Assembly: GCF_005222915.1 (NCBI RefSeq)
Contig: NZ_STFX01000009.1
Location: forward strand, 220,605 to 284,604
DNA length: 64,000 nucleotides
Reading direction: 5' to 3'
From: Rhizobium sp. FKL33
GTDB taxonomy: Bacteria > Pseudomonadota > Alphaproteobacteria > Rhizobiales > Rhizobiaceae
Part shown: positions 16,279 to 24,933 of the stretch, in pieces
Layout: every line of letters starts with the position of its first letter
Numbering within the stretch: position 1 is the first letter of the stretch
Notes under the pieces: model-generated
The model's input: the letters and a program-made list of their open reading frames with translations, nothing else
The model's database searches: none
Told to the model about the DNA's origin: nothing
Translations under genes and position numbers: made by a program

Positions 16279-16294
16279 CCTGTCGGGTGCGCCA
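16279..16294 (+). repeat. Attachment repeat (attR)
   Basis: Exact copy of the last 16 bases of tRNA-Arg, CCTGTCGGGTGCGCCA. It marks the right end of the island, 128 bases upstream of the integrase start. Confidence 0.9.
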
Positions 16295-16608
16295 AAAACT
16301 CTTTGAAATTATTGCGTAATTTTTGCTCTTAGTCGGCTGCGCTATGCGATGACTCCGAGAAAGATGCCGTTCACCCTTTCCTGCGAGAGGGAGCGCAAAG
16401 CTGGTCGATGAGGCGTTCGCCCGGCGGAATGACATACAGGAAGACGCTTGGCGCGGCAGATCATGACCAGGCAATCCAGCAGGCCTATGAGATCTGGCGC
16501 GAGCAAAGCTTCTGCGTCAAGCACGTGGGGCTGTCGCTGGACGGCCTGTGAGGATGCTGGCCGCCATTGTGTTGGCAGCCCCGTTCGCCCCTTCTTCAAC
16601 GTCGAAGA
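16295..16608. other. Post-island intergenic stretch with one doubtful small frame
   Basis: About 310 bases of chromosome between the island and the MYG1-like gene. A 40-codon plus-strand frame at 16429-16551 starts after GGCGGA and reads MTYRKTLGAADHDQ..., but it has no recognisable relative and may be a relic. Nothing else was seen. Confidence 0.35.
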
Positions 16609-17559
16609 TCACCCAGCCGTAGCCGCTGGTTCTAAACCAACAGATATAGCCTCGCGCACGGCCAGTTCCGCCATGGCGAGCGCCGCCTCGCGCGTCGCGG
16701 CGGCGGCGATGAAGCGGCCATTATGGCAAAAACTCGCACCCTCTACGCCGCAAGCGGCCTCCAGATCGCGATTGGTCAGTCCAGCCCAAGATGCAGGCAG
16801 ATCTGCCCGCAGTTCAAATCCCTCGTCCGCGCGTCGGATGCCGGTCAGGCACCAATCCTTGTCGCGCGGGTGAACGACAAACAGCAGATGATCAGCGCCC
16901 GCTTTCACGACGGCGGAGCGGAAGGGCATGCCCATAGGGAGTTCCAGAATGCGCCCCTGGCCCGCATCCTCGATCGCCTTTTGCACCAGCGCCTCGGCCC
17001 GCAATTTTGCCGCGCTTTGGGCAATCCTGGCCTCAACGAAACGACGAGCGATGGCGAGGGCGTTTTGGAATGCGCGATCTTCGGCATCCGGGTCCACCTC
17101 GTCGAAAACGGGTTTTAGGGTTTCCAGCAGAGCCGGTAACGTCAGCCCCGCCAGCGACCCCGCGATGGAGGGGCTGAGCGCGCCATTGTCCATAAGATCG
17201 ATCGGCAAAACAAAGCTGGCGTCGAAAGAGGCGTGTAGGACCTCGATATGCGCTTCAGGAAGGTTTGAAGCGGCAAGATAGTCGCGGCCATATTGCTTCC
17301 AGATCAATCCGAACGAACTATAGGGTTGGCCATCCTCGCGCAGCGGAGCGCCGCGTTGATGGTGATCGAAGATCTGCGCGGCAGCGTCATAGACGCCGCC
17401 CACGTCGTAGATGATCCGGTCTTCACCGGGTGTGATCCATTCCGGCGCTCTGCTGCGGATCAGGCGGGCCTGCGGGAAAAGCCGGGTCAGGATCACGCTG
17501 GACAGCAGTTCGTCGGCATGGAAGCCACCGGAATGGGTAACAAGGAAATTCGGGATCAT
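16609..17559 (-). CDS. MYG1/UPF0160 family DHH-type nuclease-like protein
   Basis: 316 residues. The metal-binding set is visible: HSGGFHADE at 9-17, DVGGVYD at 52-58 and DHHQRG at 65-70, which is the DHH-like metal site shared with the DHH phosphoesterase superfamily. Eukaryotic MYG1 is a 3'-5' RNA exonuclease; bacterial members are mostly unstudied. The gene stands alone with no partner close by. Length and motif order fit the family well. Confidence 0.85.
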   Translation of the reverse strand: MIPNFLVTHSGGFHADELLSSVILTRLFPQARLIRSRAPEWITPGEDRIIYDVGGVYDAAAQIFDHHQRGAPLREDGQPYSSFGLIWKQYGRDYLAASNLPEAHIEVLHASFDASFVLPIDLMDNGALSPSIAGSLAGLTLPALLETLKPVFDEVDPDAEDRAFQNALAIARRFVEARIAQSAAKLRAEALVQKAIEDAGQGRILELPMGMPFRSAVVKAGADHLLFVVHPRDKDWCLTGIRRADEGFELRADLPASWAGLTNRDLEAACGVEGASFCHNGRFIAAAATREAALAMAELAVREAISVGLEPAATAG

Positions 17560-17740
17560 ACGGGGATGCGCCTGTTGTTCGGGGTCAGCACCAGATAGAC
17601 TGCGTTAGCCTTCATCTCAACCCGCCTTTCGCTCGGGATGTGTGAAAGAGCGTCCGTGCCGCGCAACTTTGCCATCGCGACAACACGGCTGCTGTCCTCA
17701 TGCTATCCGCGTTCCGCGCCGTGTCCGCGTGGCGCTCCTG

Positions 17741-18454
17741 TCAAGCGCCGAACGCGCCGTCGATCGTGTGCATGGCTCCGGTCACGAATCCGGCCTCCGG
17801 GCCGGCGAGCCAGGCGACCATGCCCGCCACTTCTTCCGGGCGTCCATGGCGTTTGATGGCCATGAAACTGTGCATGAGGTCGCGCATCGGCCCGTTTTCC
17901 GGGTTCGCATCCGTATCGATCGGTCCGGGCTGCACGATGTTTATGGTGATCCCGCGTGGGCCGAAATCACGCGCCAGTCCTCGGGCCAGTCCTTGCAAGG
18001 CGGATTTGCTCACGGCATAGGACGCCATGCCGGGAACCGGCATGCGATCGCCGTTGACCGAGCCGATCACGATGATCCTACCGCCCTCGGGCATCTGCCG
18101 GGCCGCCTCGACCGAAGCGTGATAGGGAGTCTGGATATTGATCTGGAAGAGACGGTCGATGGCGTCGGCGTCTTGGTCAAGCGCATCGCCGAAGATCGCA
18201 ATGCCCGCGTTCACCACCAATATGTCCAGCGGACCGCTGTCGCGGATCCGTGCGATCACAGCGTCGCGGTCGGCGCTGTCAGTCTGAACCGCGGTGCTGC
18301 CGGTTTCGGCGGCGAGCCGCTCGGCCGCGTCGCGCGAACCGGCAAAGGTAAAGGACACGTTCGCCCCTTCCATCGCAAACCGCCGGACGATAGAGGCTCC
18401 GATGCCGCGGCTGCCGCCGAGGACCAAGACTGTCTTTTTCTGAAAGAGAGGCAT
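17741..18454 (-). CDS. SDR family oxidoreductase
   Basis: 237 residues starting at an ATG preceded by AAGGAG. The classical short-chain dehydrogenase motifs are in order: GGSRGIG (13-19), NAG in LVVNAGIAIF, the catalytic serine in IIVIGSVNG, and YAVSK, with the tyrosine-lysine pair. NAD(P)-dependent reduction or oxidation of a small carbonyl or alcohol is expected; substrate unknown. It is divergent from a TetR gene across a 73-base gap with a dyad, the usual layout of a TetR-controlled oxidoreductase. Confidence 0.9.
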   Translation of the reverse strand: MPLFQKKTVLVLGGSRGIGASIVRRFAMEGANVSFTFAGSRDAAERLAAETGSTAVQTDSADRDAVIARIRDSGPLDILVVNAGIAIFGDALDQDADAIDRLFQINIQTPYHASVEAARQMPEGGRIIVIGSVNGDRMPVPGMASYAVSKSALQGLARGLARDFGPRGITINIVQPGPIDTDANPENGPMRDLMHSFMAIKRHGRPEEVAGMVAWLAGPEAGFVTGAMHTIDGAFGA

Positions 18455-18473
18455 ATCAGCTCCTTGCCATTTA

Positions 18474-18491
18474 ATATAACGAGCGCTACAT
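18474..18491. promoter_or_regulatory. Probable TetR operator between SDR and tetR
   Basis: ATATAACGAGCGCTACAT has dyad symmetry (AT-TA-CG-CG-TA-AT; 12 of 18 positions match their complement). It sits in the short divergent gap, where the regulator would repress both its own gene and the SDR gene. Confidence 0.55.
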
Positions 18492-18527
18492 AAATCCTGC
18501 CCCCTATTGTCGTCAAGGTATTGTGTA

Positions 18528-19121
18528 GTGAATGATACAAAAAAATCCGGCCGACGTGGCCGTCCGCGCGGGTTCAATCCCGACGAGGGCGTGGCCCTGG
18601 CTCAGCGTCTTTTTCACGCGCGGGGATATGATGCGGTCGGCGTGGCGGAGTTGACGTCGGCGCTTGGCATCAACCCGCCTAGTTTCTACGCCGCCTTTGG
18701 CAGCAAGGCCGACCTGTTTTCACTCGCGCTCGATCGCTATGCAATCCACAGCGCCGTGCCTCTGGATGATCTGCTGTCGCCGGAACAACCCGTCGCCGCG
18801 GGTCTCGCCCGGGTGCTGGAAGAGGCCGCACGACGTTATGCGGCGGATCCCGCCACGGCTGGTTGCCTGGTTCTGGAAAGCGTTGGCTGCCATGACGAGA
18901 CCGCGCGGGCGGCGGCGCAGGTTTTCCATCGCGCCGCTCTGGAGCGCTTGCGCGCGTTCATCGCGAACCGTCATCCCGACAAGGCCGAGCAAGTCACGGA
19001 TTTCATCGGCGCGGTCATGGCCGGCCTTTCCGCGCGGGCCCGCGACGGGCTGGAGCTTGATCGGCTTCTGGCGGCTGCGCGCCTCGGCGCCGCCGCGATT
19101 GCCGAGGAGCTTTCAACCTGA
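18528..19121 (+). CDS. TetR family transcriptional regulator
   Basis: 197 residues from GTG at 18528; the reading frame continues upstream only to a weak TTG. The N-terminal helix-turn-helix (ALAQRLFHARGYDAVGVAELTSALGINPPSFYAAFGSKADLF) is intact, with the TetR signature at residues 22-58. The C-terminal ligand domain is helical and fits the TetR_C_33-type group often paired with SDR enzymes. It probably represses the divergent SDR gene in the absence of an unknown inducer. Confidence 0.9.
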   Translation: MNDTKKSGRRGRPRGFNPDEGVALAQRLFHARGYDAVGVAELTSALGINPPSFYAAFGSKADLFSLALDRYAIHSAVPLDDLLSPEQPVAAGLARVLEEAARRYAADPATAGCLVLESVGCHDETARAAAQVFHRAALERLRAFIANRHPDKAEQVTDFIGAVMAGLSARARDGLELDRLLAAARLGAAAIAEELST

Positions 19122-19291
19122 GCCCCGGCAGGCTGGGACGGCACGGCTTTTCAATGGGCGCGCGACCCTGGCGGAGAAGCGGATGCGGATTGCGACATCC
19201 GGCCCTGTGGGCTGTCGCCTCGGTGACATGAGGTGACATGAGGCGATATGCGGCGACCGCTCGGCGCGAGCCGAAAGTCGCCGCTTCGACG

Positions 19292-19978
19292 TCAGATGAA
19301 ATCGCTCTCGCCCACGTCGCTTGCCTTCACGCCCAGAAGCGTGATCGTGTCGCCGCCGCCGAAATCGATAACGGTGTTTGCGCCGGACTGCGTGATCGAA
19401 ACCGGGGTCAGATCGGTGTCGATATAGTCCTGCGCCAGCCCTCCGCCGACCGCGTCGAAATCCGTGATCGTGTCTTTTCCGTCGCCGTCGCCAAAGATGA
19501 AGTGATCGGACGCGGCCTGACCGCTCAGCTTGTCATTGCCGGCGCCGCCTTCGATATGGTCCACGCCCCCTCCGGCCTTGATCGTATCCTTGCCGCCGCC
19601 GCCATAGATCGAATCTGCGATGAGTGTGCCGGTGATCACGTCATTGCCGCTGAGCGCGAATTCATAGGCTGCTTCGACGCCTTGCTTCTTGAGAATTCCG
19701 GCGAAGGTCTTCGCGTCGATTTCGACATCTTCGACTTTCACAAGCGGCGACGTGTTGCTGCTGGAAAAGGTGACGTCCGTCACGGTTCCGGCCGTGATCA
19801 GTCCCAGTTTGTTGACGCTCAGGTCCGAACCGATGATCTTGATTTTTTCGCCGCCGTCGCTGTCATTGTAGATGACGATGGTGTCCTTGGCTCTTTCCAA
19901 CCCGATTTTGTTGGCGTTGTAGAACGAGTCCAATTCACCATATTTTCCAAGTTTGCTGTATAGGGTTACATTCGCCAT
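19292..19978 (-). CDS. RTX-type calcium-binding protein
   Basis: 228 residues. Residues about 108-165 contain the nonapeptide repeats GGxGxDxU (SIYGGGGKDTIKAGGG, HIEGGAGNDKL, FGDGDGKDTITDFD) that bind calcium in type I-secreted proteins. The N-terminal half is a beta-rich domain without a recognised catalytic motif. The C end (VKASDVGESDFI) resembles the short C-terminal signals used by type I exporters. No exporter gene is nearby. Probably secreted; function unknown. Confidence 0.75.
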   Translation of the reverse strand: MANVTLYSKLGKYGELDSFYNANKIGLERAKDTIVIYNDSDGGEKIKIIGSDLSVNKLGLITAGTVTDVTFSSSNTSPLVKVEDVEIDAKTFAGILKKQGVEAAYEFALSGNDVITGTLIADSIYGGGGKDTIKAGGGVDHIEGGAGNDKLSGQAASDHFIFGDGDGKDTITDFDAVGGGLAQDYIDTDLTPVSITQSGANTVIDFGGGDTITLLGVKASDVGESDFI

Positions 19979-20198
19979 GTGTTCCTCTCCTGCATCACGG
20001 AGCCGGTCCCGGTCCGGCTCGTCCCGACTTTTGTCATCGCTCCGGTCAGGGAGCCTTCGCCATGTTCAGGCGTACCGTAATTCTATGTTGGGAGGGACTG
20101 ATGCGCGCAAGAGCAAATTTTAAACGTTTCTAAATTTATTTCGAAGCGTCTCCTGTTTCGACGCAGGCTGGATCAATTTCCGTATGAATCTCAAGAAA

Positions 20199-20219
20199 AC
20201 ATGATTTTAATCCTCATGT
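20199..20219. promoter_or_regulatory. RirA-type iron box upstream of fhuF
   Basis: ACATGA-N9-TCATGT has perfect six-base arms and contains TGA-N9-TCA, the iron-responsive operator of RirA in rhizobia. It ends 58 bases before the fhuF start. It predicts repression of fhuF when iron is plentiful. Confidence 0.6.
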
Positions 20220-20276
20220 AATCTTGCGAGGGAGCGTCCCTGCGATTATGCCTTGGGCGCCGAGCAGGATGACGTC

Positions 20277-21053
20277 ATGAGTGACATACCCGAACTTCTG
20301 ACCTTCAACGAACGAGACCCGCATTGTCTCGAACTCGTCACTTCGGCTGGTCATGACTATTTGGCGGGCAAATTCCTTCTTACTGCGCCGGAGGACAAAA
20401 TACGCACGCCGCTCTCCGCACTTCTCGATGAGGCCTGTTTCAGCGCGCTCGTGGCGTCGTTTTCGCAGAGATTTCCAGAGGTCGACAGGCGCGCTGCGAC
20501 ATCGCTGTGGAGCCTCTATTTTCTATCGACTGTGGGCATCGGCGCAATGATCGCGGCGATCGTCTATCGCGTGCGCTTGCCGCTCGGCCTCGACGAAGTC
20601 ATCCTGCTTCATGATCGCAACGGGTCGCCCGAGGCGCTTCTCCTGCCGCATGGCGGCGTCCGGAGCGCGGAACCTGTTGGCGTCGAGGCGCTGCAGGGGC
20701 TTGTTCGGGAGCATTGCGAGCCGCTGATCGAGGCGATCGCCCGCGGTCAGAAAGTTTCCAAGCGGATGCTGTGGAACAATCTCGTCGTCTATCTCGACTG
20801 GGTGGTCCGTGAAATCGGCGCGCATATCGGCGAGGCGGCGGTCGCCGACATCCTGGAGGCGCTGCATGCGCCGGTGTTTGCCGACGGCTCCAAAAATCCT
20901 CTGAATGGTCTGCTGCGTCGCGATGAAACATCCGGCGAGCAGGTGCGCAAGGTCTGCTGCCTGCGCTATTGCGTGCCGGGCGTCGGCGGTTGCGGCGCCG
21001 TGTGTCCCTTACCCGAAGGTCGGGCTTCGGCCCAGGCGGTCGCGGCGGAGTAG
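20277..21053 (+). CDS. fhuF: Siderophore-iron reductase FhuF
   Basis: 258 residues. The C end carries the FhuF [2Fe-2S] ligand pattern CC-x10-C-x2-C in CCLRYCVPGVGGCGAVC. FhuF reduces ferric iron in imported siderophores in the cytoplasm. The ATG at 20277 is preceded by AGCAGG; an upstream TTG would add eight residues. The RirA-type box upstream supports an iron role. No siderophore transporter gene is in the window. Confidence 0.85.
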   Translation: MSDIPELLTFNERDPHCLELVTSAGHDYLAGKFLLTAPEDKIRTPLSALLDEACFSALVASFSQRFPEVDRRAATSLWSLYFLSTVGIGAMIAAIVYRVRLPLGLDEVILLHDRNGSPEALLLPHGGVRSAEPVGVEALQGLVREHCEPLIEAIARGQKVSKRMLWNNLVVYLDWVVREIGAHIGEAAVADILEALHAPVFADGSKNPLNGLLRRDETSGEQVRKVCCLRYCVPGVGGCGAVCPLPEGRASAQAVAAE

Positions 21054-21147
21054 CGGGCTTTTCCCCAGGCCCTGCGCTATCGGGCGTCATGCAAATGGCA
21101 TAGTGTCGGGCTACTGACTCGCAAAGCACCAGAAAAGGAAGACAGCG

Positions 21148-21456
21148 ATGATTGAACCGATGGGCGTCCTGATGCTCGGTTACGAAGGCGAGAACGAACT
21201 CAGCATTTTTCTGGGCGACGAGCATGACGACGTCGTCTTCCGCTTCATTACGCTGGTCGGCGGAACGAGCGGCGAAACGCTGCGCTTCGAGGCGAGCGAC
21301 GGCATGACCGTCGGCGATTTCTTCGATGCGCTCGACGAAGAAGAAAGCGACACCGAAATCGCCATCCTCGATTTCCTCGAAAAGGAAAAGAACGCCGCCG
21401 TGCTCGTGGCCTTCGACGGCGAGCCGCGCATTTTCGCCGTCGACGGCGAAGACTAA
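21148..21456 (+). CDS. Small acidic hypothetical protein
   Basis: 102 residues, strongly acidic (FLGDEHDD, LDEEESDTE, FLEKEK), soluble, preceded by AAAAGGAAG. No motif was recognised. It sits 94 bases after fhuF on the same strand and converges on a DMT transporter with a four-base overlap of the stops. Acidic small proteins of this kind could be DNA mimics or chaperone-like, but nothing here proves a role. Confidence 0.55.
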   Translation: MIEPMGVLMLGYEGENELSIFLGDEHDDVVFRFITLVGGTSGETLRFEASDGMTVGDFFDALDEEESDTEIAILDFLEKEKNAAVLVAFDGEPRIFAVDGED

Positions 21457-22328
21457 CCGACCGGCATGCGACGCCGCGCGGCCTCTCTCCACAGGGTGAA
21501 GAGGCCGGCGGCCACGATGATGAGGGAGCCAATCACGATGTTCGTCTTCAGGCTCTCTCCGAAGATGAAGACCCCGATGAAGGCCGACAGCATCAGCTGG
21601 TAATAGGCGATCGGCTGCACCAGCACCGCATCGAGATGGTCATAGGCCTTGATCAGGCAATAATGGCTGGAAATGCCGGTCAGGCAGAGCAGCGCCATCC
21701 AGCCCCAATCCCATCCCTGCATATTCGTCCAGAAGAACGGTCCGACTGCGGTTGCGAGCGCCGCGCCGGCAATACCCGTATAGAAGAAGCTGACGCCGGC
21801 GTCGTCGGTGCGGCTCGCAAGCCTCGTCGCCACGGAATAGGCGGCGTTGATCATCGCGGAAGCGAGCGGAATGAGCAGCGTCAGGTCGAAAGTGGCGGGA
21901 TTGGGCTGCAGAATGATCAGCACGCCCACCATGCCCACGCCAATCGCGGTCCAGCGGCGCCATCCCACGACTTCGCCGAGGATCGGGACCGACAGCATCG
22001 CCACCACGAGGGGCGTGGCCGAAAAGATCGCCTGCGACTGGATCAGCCCCGCCACCCGGAAGGACAGGATGGTCACCATGATCTGGCTGGCGAGAAGCAC
22101 GCCGCGCAATATCTGCAAATATGGCCGGTTGGCGCGGATCGCGCCCGTCAATCCCTTGCGTGATCGTGCCGCGACGATCGTGACAAAGCCGGCGAAGGCC
22201 CAGTAGCGGATCATCGTGATCATCAGCGGCGAATAGGCATGCGCGAGATGTTTTGAAATCGCGTCCTGGCAGGCGAAGACGGTGAAGGCCAGGAAGGCGA
22301 AGATGTAACCGGTCTTTTGTGCAGTCAT
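21453..22328 (-). CDS. DMT-family (EamA) permease
   Basis: 291 residues with ten hydrophobic segments in two EamA repeats. The first repeat has the RYWAFAGFVTI motif, and the second contains YYQLMLSAFIGVFIFGES, a typical EamA closing repeat. The start at MTAQKTGYIFAFLAF is chosen because a longer in-frame start lacks a good binding site. Substrate unknown; members export amino acids, metabolites or drugs. Its stop overlaps the stop of the preceding plus-strand gene. Confidence 0.85.
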   Translation of the reverse strand: MTAQKTGYIFAFLAFTVFACQDAISKHLAHAYSPLMITMIRYWAFAGFVTIVAARSRKGLTGAIRANRPYLQILRGVLLASQIMVTILSFRVAGLIQSQAIFSATPLVVAMLSVPILGEVVGWRRWTAIGVGMVGVLIILQPNPATFDLTLLIPLASAMINAAYSVATRLASRTDDAGVSFFYTGIAGAALATAVGPFFWTNMQGWDWGWMALLCLTGISSHYCLIKAYDHLDAVLVQPIAYYQLMLSAFIGVFIFGESLKTNIVIGSLIIVAAGLFTLWREAARRRMPVG

Positions 22329-22503
22329 GGGAGGCGCGTCACCGAATCCGTTTGTCCTCCCCGAGGCGTGATGGGCCTGTTCGGCGAGCAATTCAAGCTC
22401 TTTGATGATGGGGCGTCAGTATTGAATATTTATAAATCGTAAACCGGGTTTCGGGTGTGCTAATTAAGCGGTGGTCTGGTTTTCTTAGGGAAGGAGAAAC
22501 CGC

Positions 22504-23559
22504 ATGCGCCTCATTTTCACGAATACATCCGGAGCCGGCGTGCAGGCCGCGCTGACGGGCGGAGAAGATCTCTATCTGGCCGAGGGCGTCTATTTCGGCA
22601 GCACCAGTGGTTTCGCGATCACGAGCGCGGATTCCAATCACCGAATTGATATCTATGGAAGCGTCGTATCCAGTAACGGAATCAATTTGGGGGATACGGA
22701 GACGGATACGAATAACCGGATCTATATCCACGCCGACGGACAAATTCGGACCCCAGACGACAACCTGTCTTGGGGGGTCTATCTATACTCAAGTTCATCG
22801 AAAGTTACGAATGAAGGGATGATTGATGGGTATTATGGCGTGGCTTTCGGTGCGAATTCCGCATCGACAACATCTCGTCTGGTAAATTCTGGAATGATCG
22901 TTGGCGTAGACGCGACCTTTGGAACGGTCGCTCGAAACACCAATGCGAGTGAAACTATCATCGTCGACAATACCGGCACAATCCAGGGCGAAATCGCTTA
23001 CAACGCGATTCTGGGCGCCGGCGTCGACATCATCAACAATTCAGGGACAATGATCGGTGATGTGCTCTTGTACGCCCTCGACGACAAATACAACGGCAAG
23101 AAAGGCTATGTGAACGGGATCGTCGACGGCGGCGATGGCGCTGACATTCTCAACGGCGGCGTCAAGCTCGACAATTTCGCCGGGGGCGTGGGCGCGGACA
23201 CGCTCTACGGTTACCTCGGCAAGGACAAACTCGGCGGCGGCGGCGACGCCGACACGTTCATCTACAAGGCTGCGGCCGAATCCGCGGGCAAGGCGGTCGA
23301 CATAATCTCGGATTTCACCAAGGCGGACGATGATCTGATCAACATCCACGCCATCGACGCCGACACGACCGCCAAGAACAATCAGGATTTCACCTTCATC
23401 GCCAACAACGCCTTTTCAGGCGATGCGGGCGAATTGCGGTTCAGCGTGTCTGGCGGCAACACCACGGTGCAGGCCGACATCAACGGCGACGGCAAAGCCG
23501 ACTTCGTTCTCAAGCTGACGGGATCGATTTCGCTGGCGAGTTCGGATTTTCTGCTCTGA
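22504..23559 (+). CDS. RTX-like secreted protein, first of a tandem pair
   Basis: 351 residues with GGAG before the ATG. The N-terminal 200 residues look like a repetitive beta-helix with short asparagine/glycine turns (NNSGTM, NTGTIQGE), and the C-terminal part has RTX-like calcium repeats (VDGGDGADILNGG, GVGADTLYGYLGKDKLGGGGDADTF). No signal peptide is visible, as for type I-secreted proteins. Its last 300 bases match those of the neighbour at 23858 with one mismatch. Function unknown; surface adhesion or matrix role is possible. Confidence 0.75.
   Translation: MRLIFTNTSGAGVQAALTGGEDLYLAEGVYFGSTSGFAITSADSNHRIDIYGSVVSSNGINLGDTETDTNNRIYIHADGQIRTPDDNLSWGVYLYSSSSKVTNEGMIDGYYGVAFGANSASTTSRLVNSGMIVGVDATFGTVARNTNASETIIVDNTGTIQGEIAYNAILGAGVDIINNSGTMIGDVLLYALDDKYNGKKGYVNGIVDGGDGADILNGGVKLDNFAGGVGADTLYGYLGKDKLGGGGDADTFIYKAAAESAGKAVDIISDFTKADDDLINIHAIDADTTAKNNQDFTFIANNAFSGDAGELRFSVSGGNTTVQADINGDGKADFVLKLTGSISLASSDFLL
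23260..23559 (+). repeat. 300 bp near-identical block, copy 1
   Basis: The 3' end of the first RTX-like gene. Offset by 1357 bases, it matches 24617-24916 at 299 of 300 positions; the only difference is T at 23508 against C at 24865 (synonymous). The rest of the two genes is much less alike, which points to recent gene conversion. Confidence 0.95.
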
Positions 23560-23857
23560 GATCCTAAAGGCGCGCCAGATATGTGCCGACGCTTGCGTCG
23601 CGCCGGCACGGGATGGCGACTTTAACCTGATAATCGGCTTTGCTTGATGCGTGCGATGACGCCTAGTTGTCGGCAGCCCGGCCACGAGCACGGACATCCC
23701 GTTTGCGCCTTGAAATTGGACCGAATGGAGGCGTCGTTCGGTGCAAATCAGTTCATCGGATCATAGCGCATCGGTCATGTATATTTAGGGATCTCAAATG
23801 GCATCTCGGCTGCTCTGAAATAACTTCGATTGGTTTTATTAGGAAAGGAGAAACCGC

Positions 23858-24916
23858 ATGCGCCTTATTTTCACGAATACATCTGGCGCCGGCGTGCAGG
23901 TCGCGCTCACGGGCGGAGAAGATCTTTATCTGGCCGAGGGCGTCTATTTGGGCAGCACCGACAACTTTGCGGTCTCAAGCGCTGATTCCAATCACCGGAT
24001 TGATCTGTACGGAAACATCGTTTCGGGCATAGGCGGCGTTACCCTCGGCAATGACAGCGCGGATGCCAACAACCGCCTTTTCATCCATGAAGATGGAATG
24101 ATCCGTACGCGCGACGACGACGATGCCTATGGCGTCAGCGTCTACTCAAATTCGTCAACGGTGAATAACGCGGGCATCATCGACACCTACTATGCCGTAG
24201 TCTTCGACGCGGCGTCGCCAGGCACAACGTCGCGTCTTATCAATTCAGGCGTAATCGTCGGCGCCGATACGATCTATGGTGCGGTTATTCGCGGCAGTTC
24301 GACCACCGAAACACTCGTCGTTGACAATACCGGTACGATCAAAGGAGAGAACGCCTATAACGCGACGCTCGGCGACGGCGTTGATCTCATCAACAATTCT
24401 GGCGTCATGATTGGGGATGTCCTTCTGCATACTTTCGATGACAAATATAACGGCAAGAAAGGCTTCGTGGACGGCATCGTCGACGGCGGCGACGGCGCTG
24501 ACATTCTCAACGGCGGCGTCAAGCTCGACAATTTCGCCGGCGGCGCGGGCGCGGACACGCTCTACGGTTACCTTGGCAAGGACAAGCTCGCGGGCGGCGC
24601 CGACGCCGACACGTTTATCTACAAGGCTGCGGCCGAATCCGCGGGCAAGGCGGTCGACATAATCTCGGATTTCACCAAGGCGGACGATGATCTGATCAAC
24701 ATCCACGCCATCGACGCCGACACGACCGCCAAGAACAATCAGGATTTCACCTTCATCGCCAACAACGCCTTTTCAGGCGATGCGGGCGAATTGCGGTTCA
24801 GCGTGTCTGGCGGCAACACCACGGTGCAGGCCGACATCAACGGCGACGGCAAAGCCGACTTCGTCCTCAAGCTGACGGGATCGATTTCGCTGGCGAGTTC
24901 GGATTTTCTGCTCTGA
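23858..24916 (+). CDS. RTX-like secreted protein, second of a tandem pair
   Basis: 352 residues with the same start (MRLIFTNTSGAGVQ) and the same ribosome binding sequence, GGAGAAACCGC, as its neighbour. The central part diverges strongly, and the C-terminal third is almost identical in DNA. RTX-like repeats (DGGDGADILNGG and GAGADTLYGYLG) and a final segment (SLASSDFLL) suited to type I secretion are present. Lies 298 bases after the first copy; that gap holds no gene. Confidence 0.75.
   Translation: MRLIFTNTSGAGVQVALTGGEDLYLAEGVYLGSTDNFAVSSADSNHRIDLYGNIVSGIGGVTLGNDSADANNRLFIHEDGMIRTRDDDDAYGVSVYSNSSTVNNAGIIDTYYAVVFDAASPGTTSRLINSGVIVGADTIYGAVIRGSSTTETLVVDNTGTIKGENAYNATLGDGVDLINNSGVMIGDVLLHTFDDKYNGKKGFVDGIVDGGDGADILNGGVKLDNFAGGAGADTLYGYLGKDKLAGGADADTFIYKAAAESAGKAVDIISDFTKADDDLINIHAIDADTTAKNNQDFTFIANNAFSGDAGELRFSVSGGNTTVQADINGDGKADFVLKLTGSISLASSDFLL
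24617..24916 (+). repeat. 300 bp near-identical block, copy 2
   Basis: Second copy of the block ending at the second RTX-like gene stop, with one mismatch to 23260-23559. Confidence 0.95.
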
Positions 24917-24933
24917 CGCCTCGCTGGCGCCGC

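Larger units (their letters stand above)
5494..16294. mobile_element. Integrated phage-derived island in tRNA-Arg(CCG)
   Basis: About 10.8 kb bounded by the 16-base direct repeat. It carries a tyrosine integrase at the distal end, an AlpA-type regulator, about ten very small overlapping genes, a replication-type winged-helix protein, a Nu1-like small protein, a prohead protease-capsid fusion, a head-tail-like protein, a holin-like protein, a YccF cargo protein and a Panacea toxin-antitoxin candidate. No terminase large subunit, portal, tail or tape-measure gene is visible. It is either a decayed prophage or a satellite that makes capsid but borrows packaging and tail functions. Confidence 0.9.

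Noticed and set aside
16429-16551. 40-codon frame after the island
   Set aside because: Has a plausible binding site, but no relative recognised and no coupled gene; too weak to call as a gene.
19225-19258. Short repeated TGACATGAGG units after the TetR gene
   Set aside because: Two to three degenerate ten-base units only; too short for a CRISPR array or a known repeat.
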